A stretch of 8,312 bases of DNA, taken from Gammaproteobacteria bacterium (lineage in GTDB: Bacteria > Pseudomonadota > Gammaproteobacteria > Eutrophobiales > Eutrophobiaceae). The DNA is taken from contig JAENIZ010000046.1 of assembly GCA_016844485.1 (NCBI GenBank), positions 1-8,312 of the forward strand, given 5' to 3'. The notes below the pieces were generated by a model. It had not been told where the DNA came from and made no database searches. It was given only the letters and a program-made list of their open reading frames with translations. The position numbers were made by a program, and so were the translations under genes. Of the stretch, positions 1 through 6,181 are shown piece after piece (position 1 is the first letter of the stretch; every line of letters starts with the position of its first letter).

Positions 1-377
1 GCATAAGGTTGTTTCACATCTACGCCAGTCTGTCGTGCACCATCAAGCAACAGGGTATCCAGATGTTCGCGGCCCAGGGCCCGGCCCCAGCGTTCACCGG
101 CATCATCGTTTACAGGCATGGGCGTCACCAACATACGTTTGCCGGCATATATTCCTACTTTGCGTACCGGTGGACCCGCCATATCCAGAAACGCTGATTC
201 GATGTCGAGATCACGTAGCAGCGGTAATGTTGTAGCAGAGATAAACTCGCCGCAGACTTTGCGCCGTGGAAACGGGACTTTCTCAAGCAAGGCGATCGAC
301 CACCCGGAACGCGCCAGGAGCCACCCGGTTGTTGCACCTGCCGGACCACCACCGATGATCAGGGCGTCGTAAATCAT
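1..377 (-). CDS. FAD-dependent oxidoreductase, geranylgeranyl reductase-like (partial, N-terminal 125 residues)
   Basis: This is the N-terminal part of a flavoprotein; the gene runs off the left edge of the window. The protein opens MIYDALIIGGGPAGA, a textbook beta-alpha-beta Rossmann FAD site with GGGPAG at residues 9-14 and an acidic residue after strand 2 (LLEK, about residue 32). Residues 38-47 (RRKVCGEFIS) match the K-x-C-G-E signature of geranylgeranyl reductase-like and related aromatic-ring hydroxylase flavoproteins. GREHLDTLLL near residue 104 fits the usual R-x-x-L-D segment. The ATG lies 7 bases after the methyltransferase stop, with only a weak GGAT-type ribosome site, so it is cotranscribed with the polyketide genes. 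By context it probably hydroxylates or otherwise oxidises the polyketide ring, as SrsC does in the Streptomyces srs operon. That role is inferred; reduction of a side chain is an alternative. The catalytic half is not visible. Confidence 0.9.
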   Translation of the reverse strand, partial: MIYDALIIGGGPAGATTGWLLARSGWSIALLEKVPFPRRKVCGEFISATTLPLLRDLDIESAFLDMAGPPVRKVGIYAGKRMLVTPMPVNDDAGERWGRALGREHLDTLLLDGARQTGVDVKQPY

Positions 378-384
378 AGTGTTC

Positions 385-1101
385 TTATCCAGGATCGGAT
401 TGTGAGCCAATACGCTGCGCGAGAAAGAGATGACTGAAGAGCCCTGCGGGCCGTTCTGTCAACTGCCAGTCTGCAGCCTCCGGCCAGAGGTTCGAGAGCT
501 CTCTCCCCGTAAAGCCGGCGCGCACGCTCACCACGGCATCGTGACGAGTGACATCATTGCAGCCGAGCCATCCCAGTGCCTTGCTGCCGAGGAGTGCAAG
601 CATCGAACGCCGCGGCTCGGCGGCAATGAACAGATCCGTCACCTCAGCGAGATTGGAAAATAATTCCCGCAATTGTGTGTCATTAAAGTGATGCATCACC
701 AGATTCGCCAGCATCACGTCCACGCGGGGCCGCTGCCGTAACCAATACATCAATTCGGCCTGCGTGTACTCTATATGCCAGCCGATATCCGCGACAGCGG
801 CAAGAGTTGCGGATTGAACCGCCGGCTGGCGATCGACGAGCAAGACACTGACACCTGACCATGCGCCTGCCAGATCGCGCGCCAGCGACAGCATCAATGT
901 GCCATCACCGGCGCCGAGTTCAACAATACTTTGGGGAGTTTGCGTACCCAGGGCTTTATATAGACATCGGCGGAGCAGGGCGCGATGCCCCATCAGGACA
1001 TTGACAAGACGAAGGTCGCGCCGGGAGCGCTGTGCACGCGGGTCGATGGCTGGCAGCGTGTCGAGTAATTCCGGTTCGAGTTGGCGCAGAGCAAGCGTCA
1101 T
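385..1101 (-). CDS. Class I SAM-dependent methyltransferase of the polyketide operon
   Basis: A 238-residue soluble methyltransferase. Motif I is ELGAGDGTL at residues 61-69. The acidic residue that normally contacts the SAM ribose is D90 in LLVDRQ, and the motif IV region VDVMLANLVMHHF is at 128-139. The C-terminal half carries AEPRRS (161-166) and VSVRAGFTGREL (191-202), stretches I associate with methyltransferases that sit beside type III polyketide synthases. The ATG follows the synthase stop by 18 bases, with AAGGA (1113-1117 on the plus strand) 11 bases upstream as a ribosome site. The next gene starts 7 bases after its stop, so all three are almost surely one transcript. The likely role is O- or C-methylation of the resorcinol or pyrone ring made by the synthase. 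In the srs operon of Streptomyces the equivalent enzyme, SrsB, is of a different, membrane-bound type, so the function here is analogous rather than homologous. The substrate is inferred. Confidence 0.87.
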   Translation of the reverse strand: MTLALRQLEPELLDTLPAIDPRAQRSRRDLRLVNVLMGHRALLRRCLYKALGTQTPQSIVELGAGDGTLMLSLARDLAGAWSGVSVLLVDRQPAVQSATLAAVADIGWHIEYTQAELMYWLRQRPRVDVMLANLVMHHFNDTQLRELFSNLAEVTDLFIAAEPRRSMLALLGSKALGWLGCNDVTRHDAVVSVRAGFTGRELSNLWPEAADWQLTERPAGLFSHLFLAQRIGSQSDPG

Positions 1102-1112
1102 GACCGATGGGA

Positions 1113-1117
1113 TCCTT
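1113..1117 (-). promoter_or_regulatory. Ribosome binding site of the methyltransferase
   Basis: AAGGA on the minus strand, 11 bases before the methyltransferase ATG and inside the 18-base gap after the synthase stop. The spacing is slightly long, but it is the only Shine-Dalgarno-like word there. Confidence 0.5.
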
Positions 1118-1119
1118 GA

Positions 1120-2352
1120 TCAGCTCACCCGCAGCAGGGCGCCGTAGCAACCAAAGCCGGCACCAAAGGAGGACATCCACCACCAACCCGGCGCTGCACC
1201 ACCGGCAAGCGCCTTCTGCAGCGCGAACAATACGCTCGGGCTGCTCATGTTGCCATGATCGCGCAACACCTGGGCGCTCCAGCGTGTAGCTTTGTCATCA
1301 AGACCCAGCCGTTCCCGCAAGGCCGCCAGTACGTCGCGGCCGCCGGCGTGCCATATCCAGGTTGCGATGTCGTCCCGGGACAGGGCGTGTTGATCCAGCA
1401 CCCTGTCGAGTACCTTCTCCGCGAATTCCGCCGCAAGAGTTGGCACCGGCGGCGTCAGGATATTACGCAGCATACCGGCGCAGTGTTCGAAACGCAGCAA
1501 ATCACGGCAGGAGGGATCAGTCTCGGAGGCAAAGTCGCGCCATTCCACCTGCCGCGTACCATTATTCGACGGTTTGAGACTGACCACCGCCGCTGCGGCA
1601 CCATCGCCGAACAGGCAGGCGCTGACCAGCACGCCGGGATCATTGTCGAGATAAAACGCAGCGCTGCAGACCTCAACACACACCGACAGGACACGCTCGC
1701 ATCCCCTGGAGGCGAGCAGGGCATGGGCCATACGCAGGTTGGGCAGGGCTGCACCGCAACCGTTGCCGACCAGATCCAGTGTTACTACATCTGAACGCAG
1801 CCCGAGTCCTTCGACCAGATAGGTGGACAGGCCCGGACACAGATAGCCGGTGCAGGTGCTGACGATGACACTGTCAATATCCTGTGCACGAACATGGGCG
1901 TCAGCCAGGGCCTGCCGGGCGGCGTGGATAGCAAGCGGTGGCGCGTTGCGTTCATAGCGCCGCTGCAGGGCATCGGGGTTGAAATCATTGACTTCGACGA
2001 GGGTATCGAGGGCAAGGTAGCGATACTGAATACCGTTATTGCCTGTGAGCAACTTGCGGAGCAGGACCTGGGCGCGGGTATCGAGTTGATCGTAAGCCGC
2101 CGTCATTTTGAGTGCCTCCCAGCATTCAGTTTGCGCGTAACGGCGAGGAGGGGTCGCGGTGCCCAGCCCGTTGATAACGATAGCACTCTGCTCAGTGTTA
2201 TGCTGGGAGCGCCACAATTCGTCAGGCACATTGTGTATATCTGCAAGTCGTGAGTGTGCCGCACGCACGGGACTGTCGAGCTCCTTTTGAACATCCGGTT
2301 CTGTTTTGAGCCCATCGATCTTTACCAGATTTGCGATGTTAGGTGAGGTCAT
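1120..2352 (-). CDS. Type III polyketide synthase (chalcone synthase-like)
   Basis: A 410-residue homodimer-type ketosynthase that extends a CoA-activated starter with malonyl-CoA. The full Cys-His-Asn triad is visible: C199 in NGCGAALPNL, H335 in WIWHAGG, and N368 in HGNMSSPS. The family block CLFGDGAAAAVV is at 246-257, and the protein ends with SFGAGFGCYGALL (395-407), the bacterial form of the GFGPG loop. The GCGAALP context resembles bacterial alkylresorcinol and alkylpyrone synthases more than plant chalcone synthases, so a long-chain starter is likely but not proven. Homology only begins near residue 57 (IVINGLGTATPP), so the first 50-odd residues look extra. The ATG used here overlaps the preceding gene by 14 bases and has no good ribosome site. 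A GTG at 2266-2268, 12 bases after AGGAG, would give 382 residues, closer to the family norm. The methyltransferase and flavoprotein genes follow directly. Confidence 0.96.
   Translation of the reverse strand: MTSPNIANLVKIDGLKTEPDVQKELDSPVRAAHSRLADIHNVPDELWRSQHNTEQSAIVINGLGTATPPRRYAQTECWEALKMTAAYDQLDTRAQVLLRKLLTGNNGIQYRYLALDTLVEVNDFNPDALQRRYERNAPPLAIHAARQALADAHVRAQDIDSVIVSTCTGYLCPGLSTYLVEGLGLRSDVVTLDLVGNGCGAALPNLRMAHALLASRGCERVLSVCVEVCSAAFYLDNDPGVLVSACLFGDGAAAAVVSLKPSNNGTRQVEWRDFASETDPSCRDLLRFEHCAGMLRNILTPPVPTLAAEFAEKVLDRVLDQHALSRDDIATWIWHAGGRDVLAALRERLGLDDKATRWSAQVLRDHGNMSSPSVLFALQKALAGGAAPGWWWMSSFGAGFGCYGALLRVS
2281..2285 (-). promoter_or_regulatory. Possible internal ribosome binding site for a shorter polyketide synthase start
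   Basis: AGGAG on the minus strand (within AAAAGGAGCTC), 12 bases before an in-frame GTG at 2266-2268. It is a better ribosome site than anything in front of the upstream ATG at 2352. The spacing is longer than ideal, so the true start remains open. Confidence 0.4.
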
Positions 2353-2935
2353 CGTCTGATCCGATCAGGAAGATTTTTGGCTGTTTCAGCACCCGTGCAA
2401 CGAATGCGTCATTCTTCTTTAGTTTCCGGCGGAATTCGCTGTCATCATAAAGAGTTGGATTTATTTTTCGTTTAACAAGATTTTCTGCTTTATCCAGCGC
2501 GGGAGATATATCAGGATAGGACAGTCCTTCACTGATAATCATCACGTCAATATCACCCTCTGCCACACCCATTTCCTTTGCAGCAGACCCATAGATAAAC
2601 GCAGCACGGATTCGTTCTATAAATGGTGTTAATGTCTCGAGTAACATGTCCGCTATTCCAAAAGTCTTGGTTACGATGCCACGCAACTCCTCGAATATCG
2701 GTGACTGACGGTTGGCCTGGTAGTGCTTCTGATTGCCAATCCGCTTGACGGTAACGAGACCTGCGGTGGCCGATTTTTCCAACTCCCGTTGCACGGCGCC
2801 GATGCCGGTGCCGGCGGAGCGTACAATCTCGTTCGCGTAATAACTCCGGTCGGGGTTGCCGTACAACAGGGCGAGCACCTGACGTTTTGTTTTCGAGAAG
2901 AGTGCCTCGAAAATACATGCCTTTTTCGTTCCCAT
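2339..2935 (-). CDS. Winged-helix DNA-binding protein with C-terminal nucleotidyltransferase (MNT-like) domain
   Basis: 198 residues from the ATG at 2933-2935. Residues 13-75 form a winged helix: SKTKRQVLALLYG, then ANEIVRSAGTGIGAVQRELEKSATAGLV, then the wing VTVKRIGNQKHYQAN. Residues 108-133 hold the polymerase-beta-type nucleotidyltransferase signature, YGSAAK followed by DID at 128-130. The strand that normally carries the third metal-binding acid reads INPTLY (158-163), so catalysis may be weak or absent. Proteins of this build are found singly in many proteobacteria, and I know of no firmly assigned function; a transcription regulator is the simplest reading. I chose this ATG because family members begin just before ALFSKT, and because frames starting further upstream (TTG 2971, ATG 2956) translate the operator repeats, giving a duplicated PKMG. 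The stop lies just inside the longest version of the polyketide synthase gene, so it could regulate or be cotranscribed with that operon. Confidence 0.88.
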   Translation of the reverse strand: MGTKKACIFEALFSKTKRQVLALLYGNPDRSYYANEIVRSAGTGIGAVQRELEKSATAGLVTVKRIGNQKHYQANRQSPIFEELRGIVTKTFGIADMLLETLTPFIERIRAAFIYGSAAKEMGVAEGDIDVMIISEGLSYPDISPALDKAENLVKRKINPTLYDDSEFRRKLKKNDAFVARVLKQPKIFLIGSDDDLT

Positions 2936-2962
2936 TTTGGGAATGATAATTCCCATTTTGGG
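2931..2962 (-). repeat. Tandem dyad operator, two identical 13-base words 21 bases apart
   Basis: On the minus strand the word CCCAAAATGGGAA occurs twice with a 21-base period, about two helical turns. Each contains CCCA-AAA-TGGG, an 11-base dyad (plus-strand 2931-2941 and 2952-2962). The proximal copy extends to a 15-base dyad, TTCCCA-AAA-TGGGAA. Between them TGGGAAT-TATC-ATTCCCA makes a third, 7-base-arm dyad (2938-2955). The distal copy lies in the -35/-10 spacer and the proximal one covers the start codon. This is the geometry of an operator bound by a dimeric repressor on one DNA face. The obvious candidate is the winged-helix protein encoded immediately downstream (inference). Confidence 0.8.
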
Positions 2963-2971
2963 TAAACACAA
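2936..2971 (-). promoter_or_regulatory. Sigma70-type promoter predicting a leaderless mRNA
   Basis: On the minus strand, -35 TTGTGT (2966-2971), a 17-base spacer and -10 TATCAT (2943-2948, five of six consensus bases). Seven bases separate the -10 from the ATG at 2935, so the expected transcription start falls on or next to the A of ATG. No Shine-Dalgarno sequence lies at a useful distance, consistent with leaderless translation. The -35 is weak (three of six), which would suit a repressed promoter. Confidence 0.6.
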
Positions 2972-3013
2972 CCGTTACAGCGAAGACATCTGTTGTTTCA
3001 CAAAATACCGGTG

Positions 3014-3874
3014 CTAGGCTGTATTGCCCAACCATGCGCAACGTGCGGGTATCTTGCTGCCGCGATCCAGCACCGGCTCGAGCCATTCCGTCACTTTATT
3101 TAATATCTGATCAAACCGCCAGGGAGGATTAATAATGATTATTCCTGAACCACTCAGGCGATTGGGTTCGGTATCCGGCACCACACTGATCTCACTCAGG
3201 TAGATCTTTTTGATACCGGAATTGCGCAGATCATTATGAAACTGGTTTATCGGCTGCCCTCTCTGCACCGGATACCAGACGGCATATATTCCAGTGGGCC
3301 ATTTCCGCCATGCCTTGATCAATATTTCCGTCAACCGTTCAAATTCGTCACCCAGTTCATAGGTTGGGTCAATCAGTACCAGGCCACGGCGTTCCTGCGG
3401 TGGCAGCAGTGCATTCAATCCTTCAAAGCCGTCACGATGATGCACGCTCACCTGGCTGTCATTAGTGAAATATTTTTTCAGCAGCGGTGCCTCCGTGTTG
3501 TGCAGTTCCATCAACACTATCCGATCCTGTGGCCGTAATAACTGCCTTGCGATCACAGGTGAACCAGGATAATACCGCGGGTTCATGCGATCTTTCTTTT
3601 GTGTCGCGTTCACCATTGCAACAGTACGAAGATAAGACGCGATTGCAGCGGGTGGATTTTTTATATTCCAGAGCCGGCCAATACCGGTTTCATACTCCCG
3701 GTTTTTCTGCGCAAATCCGGATTGCAGGTCATACAATGCACTGCCTGCGTGGGTGTCGATGTAACAGAACGGAGCGTCTTTCTTTTTCAGCGATTTAATC
3801 AATAGCATCAATGTGATGTGTTTGTGCACATCAACAAAATTGCCCGCATGAAAACCATGCCGGTAACTCAGCAT
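3014..3874 (-). CDS. rlmJ: 23S rRNA (adenine(2030)-N(6))-methyltransferase RlmJ
   Basis: A 286-residue enzyme that in E. coli puts the N6-methyl group on A2030 of 23S rRNA. The N-terminus MLSYRHGFHAGN is nearly identical to E. coli RlmJ (MLSYRHSFHAGN) and keeps Y4, H6 and K18, residues implicated in activity. Other matching blocks are YIDTHAG (38-44), RYYPGSPVIARQLLR (100-114), RRGLVLID (162-169), TGIYAVWYPV (194-203) and INPPW (248-252). The catalytic N6-adenine motif IV is DPPY in the family, but here residues 169-172 read DPTY, and the ACC codon for T171 is clear. H13 of the E. coli protein is F here. The rest is intact, so I call it a real gene rather than a pseudogene. GGAG sits 8 bases before the ATG. 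It is probably transcribed alone: the winged-helix gene downstream has its own promoter after a 78-base gap. Confidence 0.96.
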   Translation of the reverse strand: MLSYRHGFHAGNFVDVHKHITLMLLIKSLKKKDAPFCYIDTHAGSALYDLQSGFAQKNREYETGIGRLWNIKNPPAAIASYLRTVAMVNATQKKDRMNPRYYPGSPVIARQLLRPQDRIVLMELHNTEAPLLKKYFTNDSQVSVHHRDGFEGLNALLPPQERRGLVLIDPTYELGDEFERLTEILIKAWRKWPTGIYAVWYPVQRGQPINQFHNDLRNSGIKKIYLSEISVVPDTEPNRLSGSGIIIINPPWRFDQILNKVTEWLEPVLDRGSKIPARCAWLGNTA

Positions 3875-3882
3875 GATAGACG

Positions 3883-3886
3883 CTCC
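3883..3886 (-). promoter_or_regulatory. Ribosome binding site of rlmJ
   Basis: GGAG on the minus strand, 8 bases before the rlmJ ATG. Spacing and sequence are near ideal and fix the start, together with the conserved N-terminus. Confidence 0.75.
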
Positions 3887-3924
3887 ATAATATGAAAGGT
3901 GGCAGGTATCAGTAAGTGGTTCAT

Positions 3925-3953
3925 ATCATGCGAAACTAGTTACCATTCACCAA
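3925..3953 (-). promoter_or_regulatory. Candidate promoter of rlmJ
   Basis: On the minus strand TTGGTG (3948-3953), a 17-base spacer and CATGAT (3925-3930, four of six consensus bases). It would start transcription roughly 43 bases before the rlmJ ATG and include its ribosome site in the leader. The hexamers are mediocre, so this is only a candidate. Confidence 0.35.
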
Positions 3954-3982
3954 TTACCCGCCGCTCCTGCACAGCCGCTCTC

Positions 3983-4057
3983 AGCATCCATGCTTTCCGC
4001 GGCACTAACACATCCATGTGAGTCGTCCTGTGCTCGCGGCATTTGTGTATCCTACAC
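3983..4057. repeat. Three short dyads between rlmJ and the MazG-like gene
   Basis: AGCAT-CC-ATGCT (3983-3994) and CACAT-CC-ATGTG (4009-4020) share the eight-base core CATCCATG with a 26-base centre-to-centre distance. GTGTA-TCC-TACAC (4045-4057) is a third dyad. They fill the otherwise empty 3875-4079 gap, upstream of the candidate rlmJ promoter. They could be protein-binding sites or weak hairpins. No T-run follows on either strand at the right distance, so they are not obvious terminators. Confidence 0.35.
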
Positions 4058-4079
4058 TTCATCACTAATTACTGTTTTT

Positions 4080-4433
4080 TTATGGATATTCAGTATATTT
4101 CTTCGAAAGCCCCCGCACCTTCTCCGCGGGATATTTGTCCGCATTACGTTGCAGCTTTTCCACGGCCGCGTGGTAGAGATCAATATCCAGTTTGTCCGCG
4201 ATCCGGACAAGATAAATCAGGATATCGGCGAGTTCCGCTTCCACTGTGGAGCGTTTCTCAGGAGGCAATGACCGGCTTTCTTCCTGTGTCAGCCACTGGA
4301 AATGTTCGACCAGCTCCGCGGTCTCCACGATCAACGCCATCGCCAGGTTTTTGGGCGAATGATATTGATCCCAGTCCCGTTCCTCCGCAAACCGGCGTAT
4401 GCGTTCTTTCAAATCCTGCAACCGATCCATCAT
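4080..4433 (-). CDS. MazG-like all-alpha nucleotide pyrophosphohydrolase (dCTPase/RS21-C6 type)
   Basis: A 117-residue, single-domain protein of the all-alpha NTP pyrophosphohydrolase superfamily, which hydrolyses nucleoside triphosphates to the monophosphate and pyrophosphate. The Mg-binding signature is present: E37-x-x-E40 in IVETAELVEHFQW, and E67-x-x-D70 in EAELADILIYLVRIAD. The end KYPAEKVRGLSKKYTEY is typical of the short RS21-C6/dCTPase group rather than of full-length two-domain MazG. The likely role is cleaning non-canonical or excess (d)NTPs from the pool; the exact substrate cannot be read from the sequence. The first ATG overlaps the transporter stop as ATGA (4-base overlap), so translation is coupled. 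AGGA lies 9 bases upstream. A second ATG directly follows, and either could be used. No terminator is visible after the stop. Confidence 0.93.
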   Translation of the reverse strand: MMDRLQDLKERIRRFAEERDWDQYHSPKNLAMALIVETAELVEHFQWLTQEESRSLPPEKRSTVEAELADILIYLVRIADKLDIDLYHAAVEKLQRNADKYPAEKVRGLSKKYTEYP

Positions 4434-6124
4434 CGATTAAATTCCTGACTATGGGTGATTACCGGCGCATTATGTTCTACGGCGTTCTCTTCAATAGACA
4501 ACAGGACGCGAACTGATTCCAGTAATGCCAAGGTGGAAAGATAAACAGCGCGGTTGGCATTGAGCAGGCTGGACGTTTCTTCGTCATCGATCTTGTCCTT
4601 ACCCGAGAGGGAATAGATGTCCCGGATAAACTGTTCGTATCCGGCGCGTAATCCTTTTTTTAATTCCATGTAATGATCAATTGCAAGTTCAGGATTTTTA
4701 TTTAGCAGTAATTCAACCAGTTTTCGATACATGAATTTAACCCCATTCTGAAAACTTGTCTGGCTTGTATTTATCGTATCCGATGATGAATGACGGAATT
4801 CCATCAGGTTGTGCCTGATGTCCTTGATGAATTTTGCCGCATAGGCCACGTTGCGTATTGCATGATTGAGCTGAGTGAGTTCGCGAGCATCCTCTTCGGC
4901 AAGTGTGCCACTTTGCACAGAATAGGTATAACCCAGGATCTCGCCTTCGGCCCGTTTCAAAAGGGCATACTCATCTTCATAAACAAGATGCTGTCTGTGA
5001 TCTGAATACAGTTCATCAAGGAAAATATCATTCGTATTAATTTTGAAGCAATGCAGATTGAGCCTCATGGACTGGATAATCAGACTGAGCAATTCCTTGC
5101 GTACCGCCTCTATTGCAGCCTCGGCGACATTGGCCGGGACCCGTCTGATGTATACACAATATTCCATTGCATCCTTTGCCTTGGGGACGACCCATTCAAG
5201 AAAATTCACGAATTTACCCAGCAAGGGGATGAAAATAACGATGCCGATAATGTTAAACAGTGAATGAAACGTCACCAGTGAATACAGCGGATCTTTGAGA
5301 GCAATGATTTCGGTAATAAAATAAAGCAGCACCGGTAGCAGGAGCAGGGCCAGGGTGTCCGTAACCAGGTTAAAGAAAAATTGGGACAGTGCCACGCGTC
5401 GTTTTTCTACCGATCCCTTTAACGCCCCCAGCAATATTGTGCTGGTCGTTCCCAGGTCAGCCCCGACTGCGATGGGGGCCGCCTCATTCAGGGTAATAAC
5501 GCCGGAATGTATTGCGCTCAATAATATCATGATAGTCGCGGAACTGGACTGGATTGCGGCGGTAAACAATACACCGCCAATAAAATAGACAAACAGGTTA
5601 TGTCCACGAATAAGATTGACGTCGACATTTTCAACAAAGGAAGTAAAACTTCCCGTCATCTCCCCAAGCCCCATCAATAAAAGACCCAGGCCCAGGAGCA
5701 GGTTGCTGTAAAAATACGATCTTGTGCCCTGTGTAATAAACACCGTTCCCATAGCGCCGAGCGCCAGCATGGGCTGGGCATAATTAACGAGATTGAGTTT
5801 GAATCCAAGGACAGTCACAATCCAGCCGGTAAAGGTCGTACCGAGATTGCTCCCCAGAATAATCCCCAAGGCATTGCGCAGCTCGAGGATGCCCGCTCCG
5901 ACGAAGGCAAGAACGATTAATCCAACCAGAGAACTGCTATGCAGGAAGGCGGTTACGGCGGTACCGGCAATAACGCCGCGAATTGGGGAATGCGTCTGCT
6001 CGCGCAGGAACTTCTTCATGGATCTTGAGCCCAGGCCTCGCAGGCCTTGTTCCAGCATGAACATCCCCAGCAAAAACAACCCGAGTCCTGCCAGAAAGCC
6101 CCATAATTCTATGTTCTGCAACAT
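4430..6124 (-). CDS. Na/Pi cotransporter family protein with C-terminal PhoU-like domain
   Basis: A 564-residue inner-membrane protein of the NptA/YjbB type. The N-terminal 310 or so residues are strongly hydrophobic and hold two inverted-repeat transport units. The first has LHSSSLVGLIVL (61-72) followed by GSNLGTT (91-97). The second has IQSSSATIMILL (191-202) followed by GADLGTT (221-227). The canonical QSSS of unit 1 is HSSS here. Residues from about 335 to 545 are mostly helical and charged, consistent with a cytoplasmic PhoU-like domain that regulates uptake or export. The protein probably moves inorganic phosphate with sodium; some relatives act mainly as exporters, so direction is open. 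The ATG has no clear ribosome site. The MazG-like gene overlaps its 3' end by four bases, and the CHAD gene lies 102 bases upstream on the same strand, which puts phosphate binding and transport side by side. Confidence 0.95.
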   Translation of the reverse strand: MLQNIELWGFLAGLGLFLLGMFMLEQGLRGLGSRSMKKFLREQTHSPIRGVIAGTAVTAFLHSSSLVGLIVLAFVGAGILELRNALGIILGSNLGTTFTGWIVTVLGFKLNLVNYAQPMLALGAMGTVFITQGTRSYFYSNLLLGLGLLLMGLGEMTGSFTSFVENVDVNLIRGHNLFVYFIGGVLFTAAIQSSSATIMILLSAIHSGVITLNEAAPIAVGADLGTTSTILLGALKGSVEKRRVALSQFFFNLVTDTLALLLLPVLLYFITEIIALKDPLYSLVTFHSLFNIIGIVIFIPLLGKFVNFLEWVVPKAKDAMEYCVYIRRVPANVAEAAIEAVRKELLSLIIQSMRLNLHCFKINTNDIFLDELYSDHRQHLVYEDEYALLKRAEGEILGYTYSVQSGTLAEEDARELTQLNHAIRNVAYAAKFIKDIRHNLMEFRHSSSDTINTSQTSFQNGVKFMYRKLVELLLNKNPELAIDHYMELKKGLRAGYEQFIRDIYSLSGKDKIDDEETSSLLNANRAVYLSTLALLESVRVLLSIEENAVEHNAPVITHSQEFNR

Positions 6125-6168
6125 ATAATCAATGTTAACCCATCATTTTTTACAACAGAAATTACCTG

Positions 6169-6181
6169 CCTGTTTTGCAGG
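6169..6181. other. Weak hairpin in the CHAD-transporter gap
   Basis: CCTG-TTTTG-CAGG sits in the 102-base gap between the CHAD stop and the transporter start. It has only four base pairs, and no T-run follows on the minus strand. I read it as unlikely to end transcription, so read-through from CHAD into the transporter is possible. Confidence 0.2.

Noticed and set aside
1255..1794. Long plus-strand open frame (179 codons) opposite the polyketide synthase
   Set aside because: It lies wholly antisense to a gene with full catalytic motifs. The translation shows no family features and is a product of high GC.
2339..2935. Antitoxin or toxin role of an MNT/HEPN pair
   Set aside because: No HEPN partner gene is adjacent; the neighbours are rlmJ and the polyketide synthase, so a toxin-antitoxin call is unsupported.
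2553..3086. Minus-strand frame of 177 codons overlapping the winged-helix gene
   Set aside because: Out of frame with the recognised protein and rich in arginine; it would also read through the promoter and operator.
3014..3874. rlmJ as a decaying pseudogene because of the DPTY change
   Set aside because: The frame is intact at near-normal length, all other conserved blocks remain and the ribosome site is good.
4043..4516. Plus-strand open frame of 157 codons across the MazG-like gene
   Set aside because: Antisense to a well-supported gene and its operon junction; proline- and serine-rich low-quality translation without a ribosome site.
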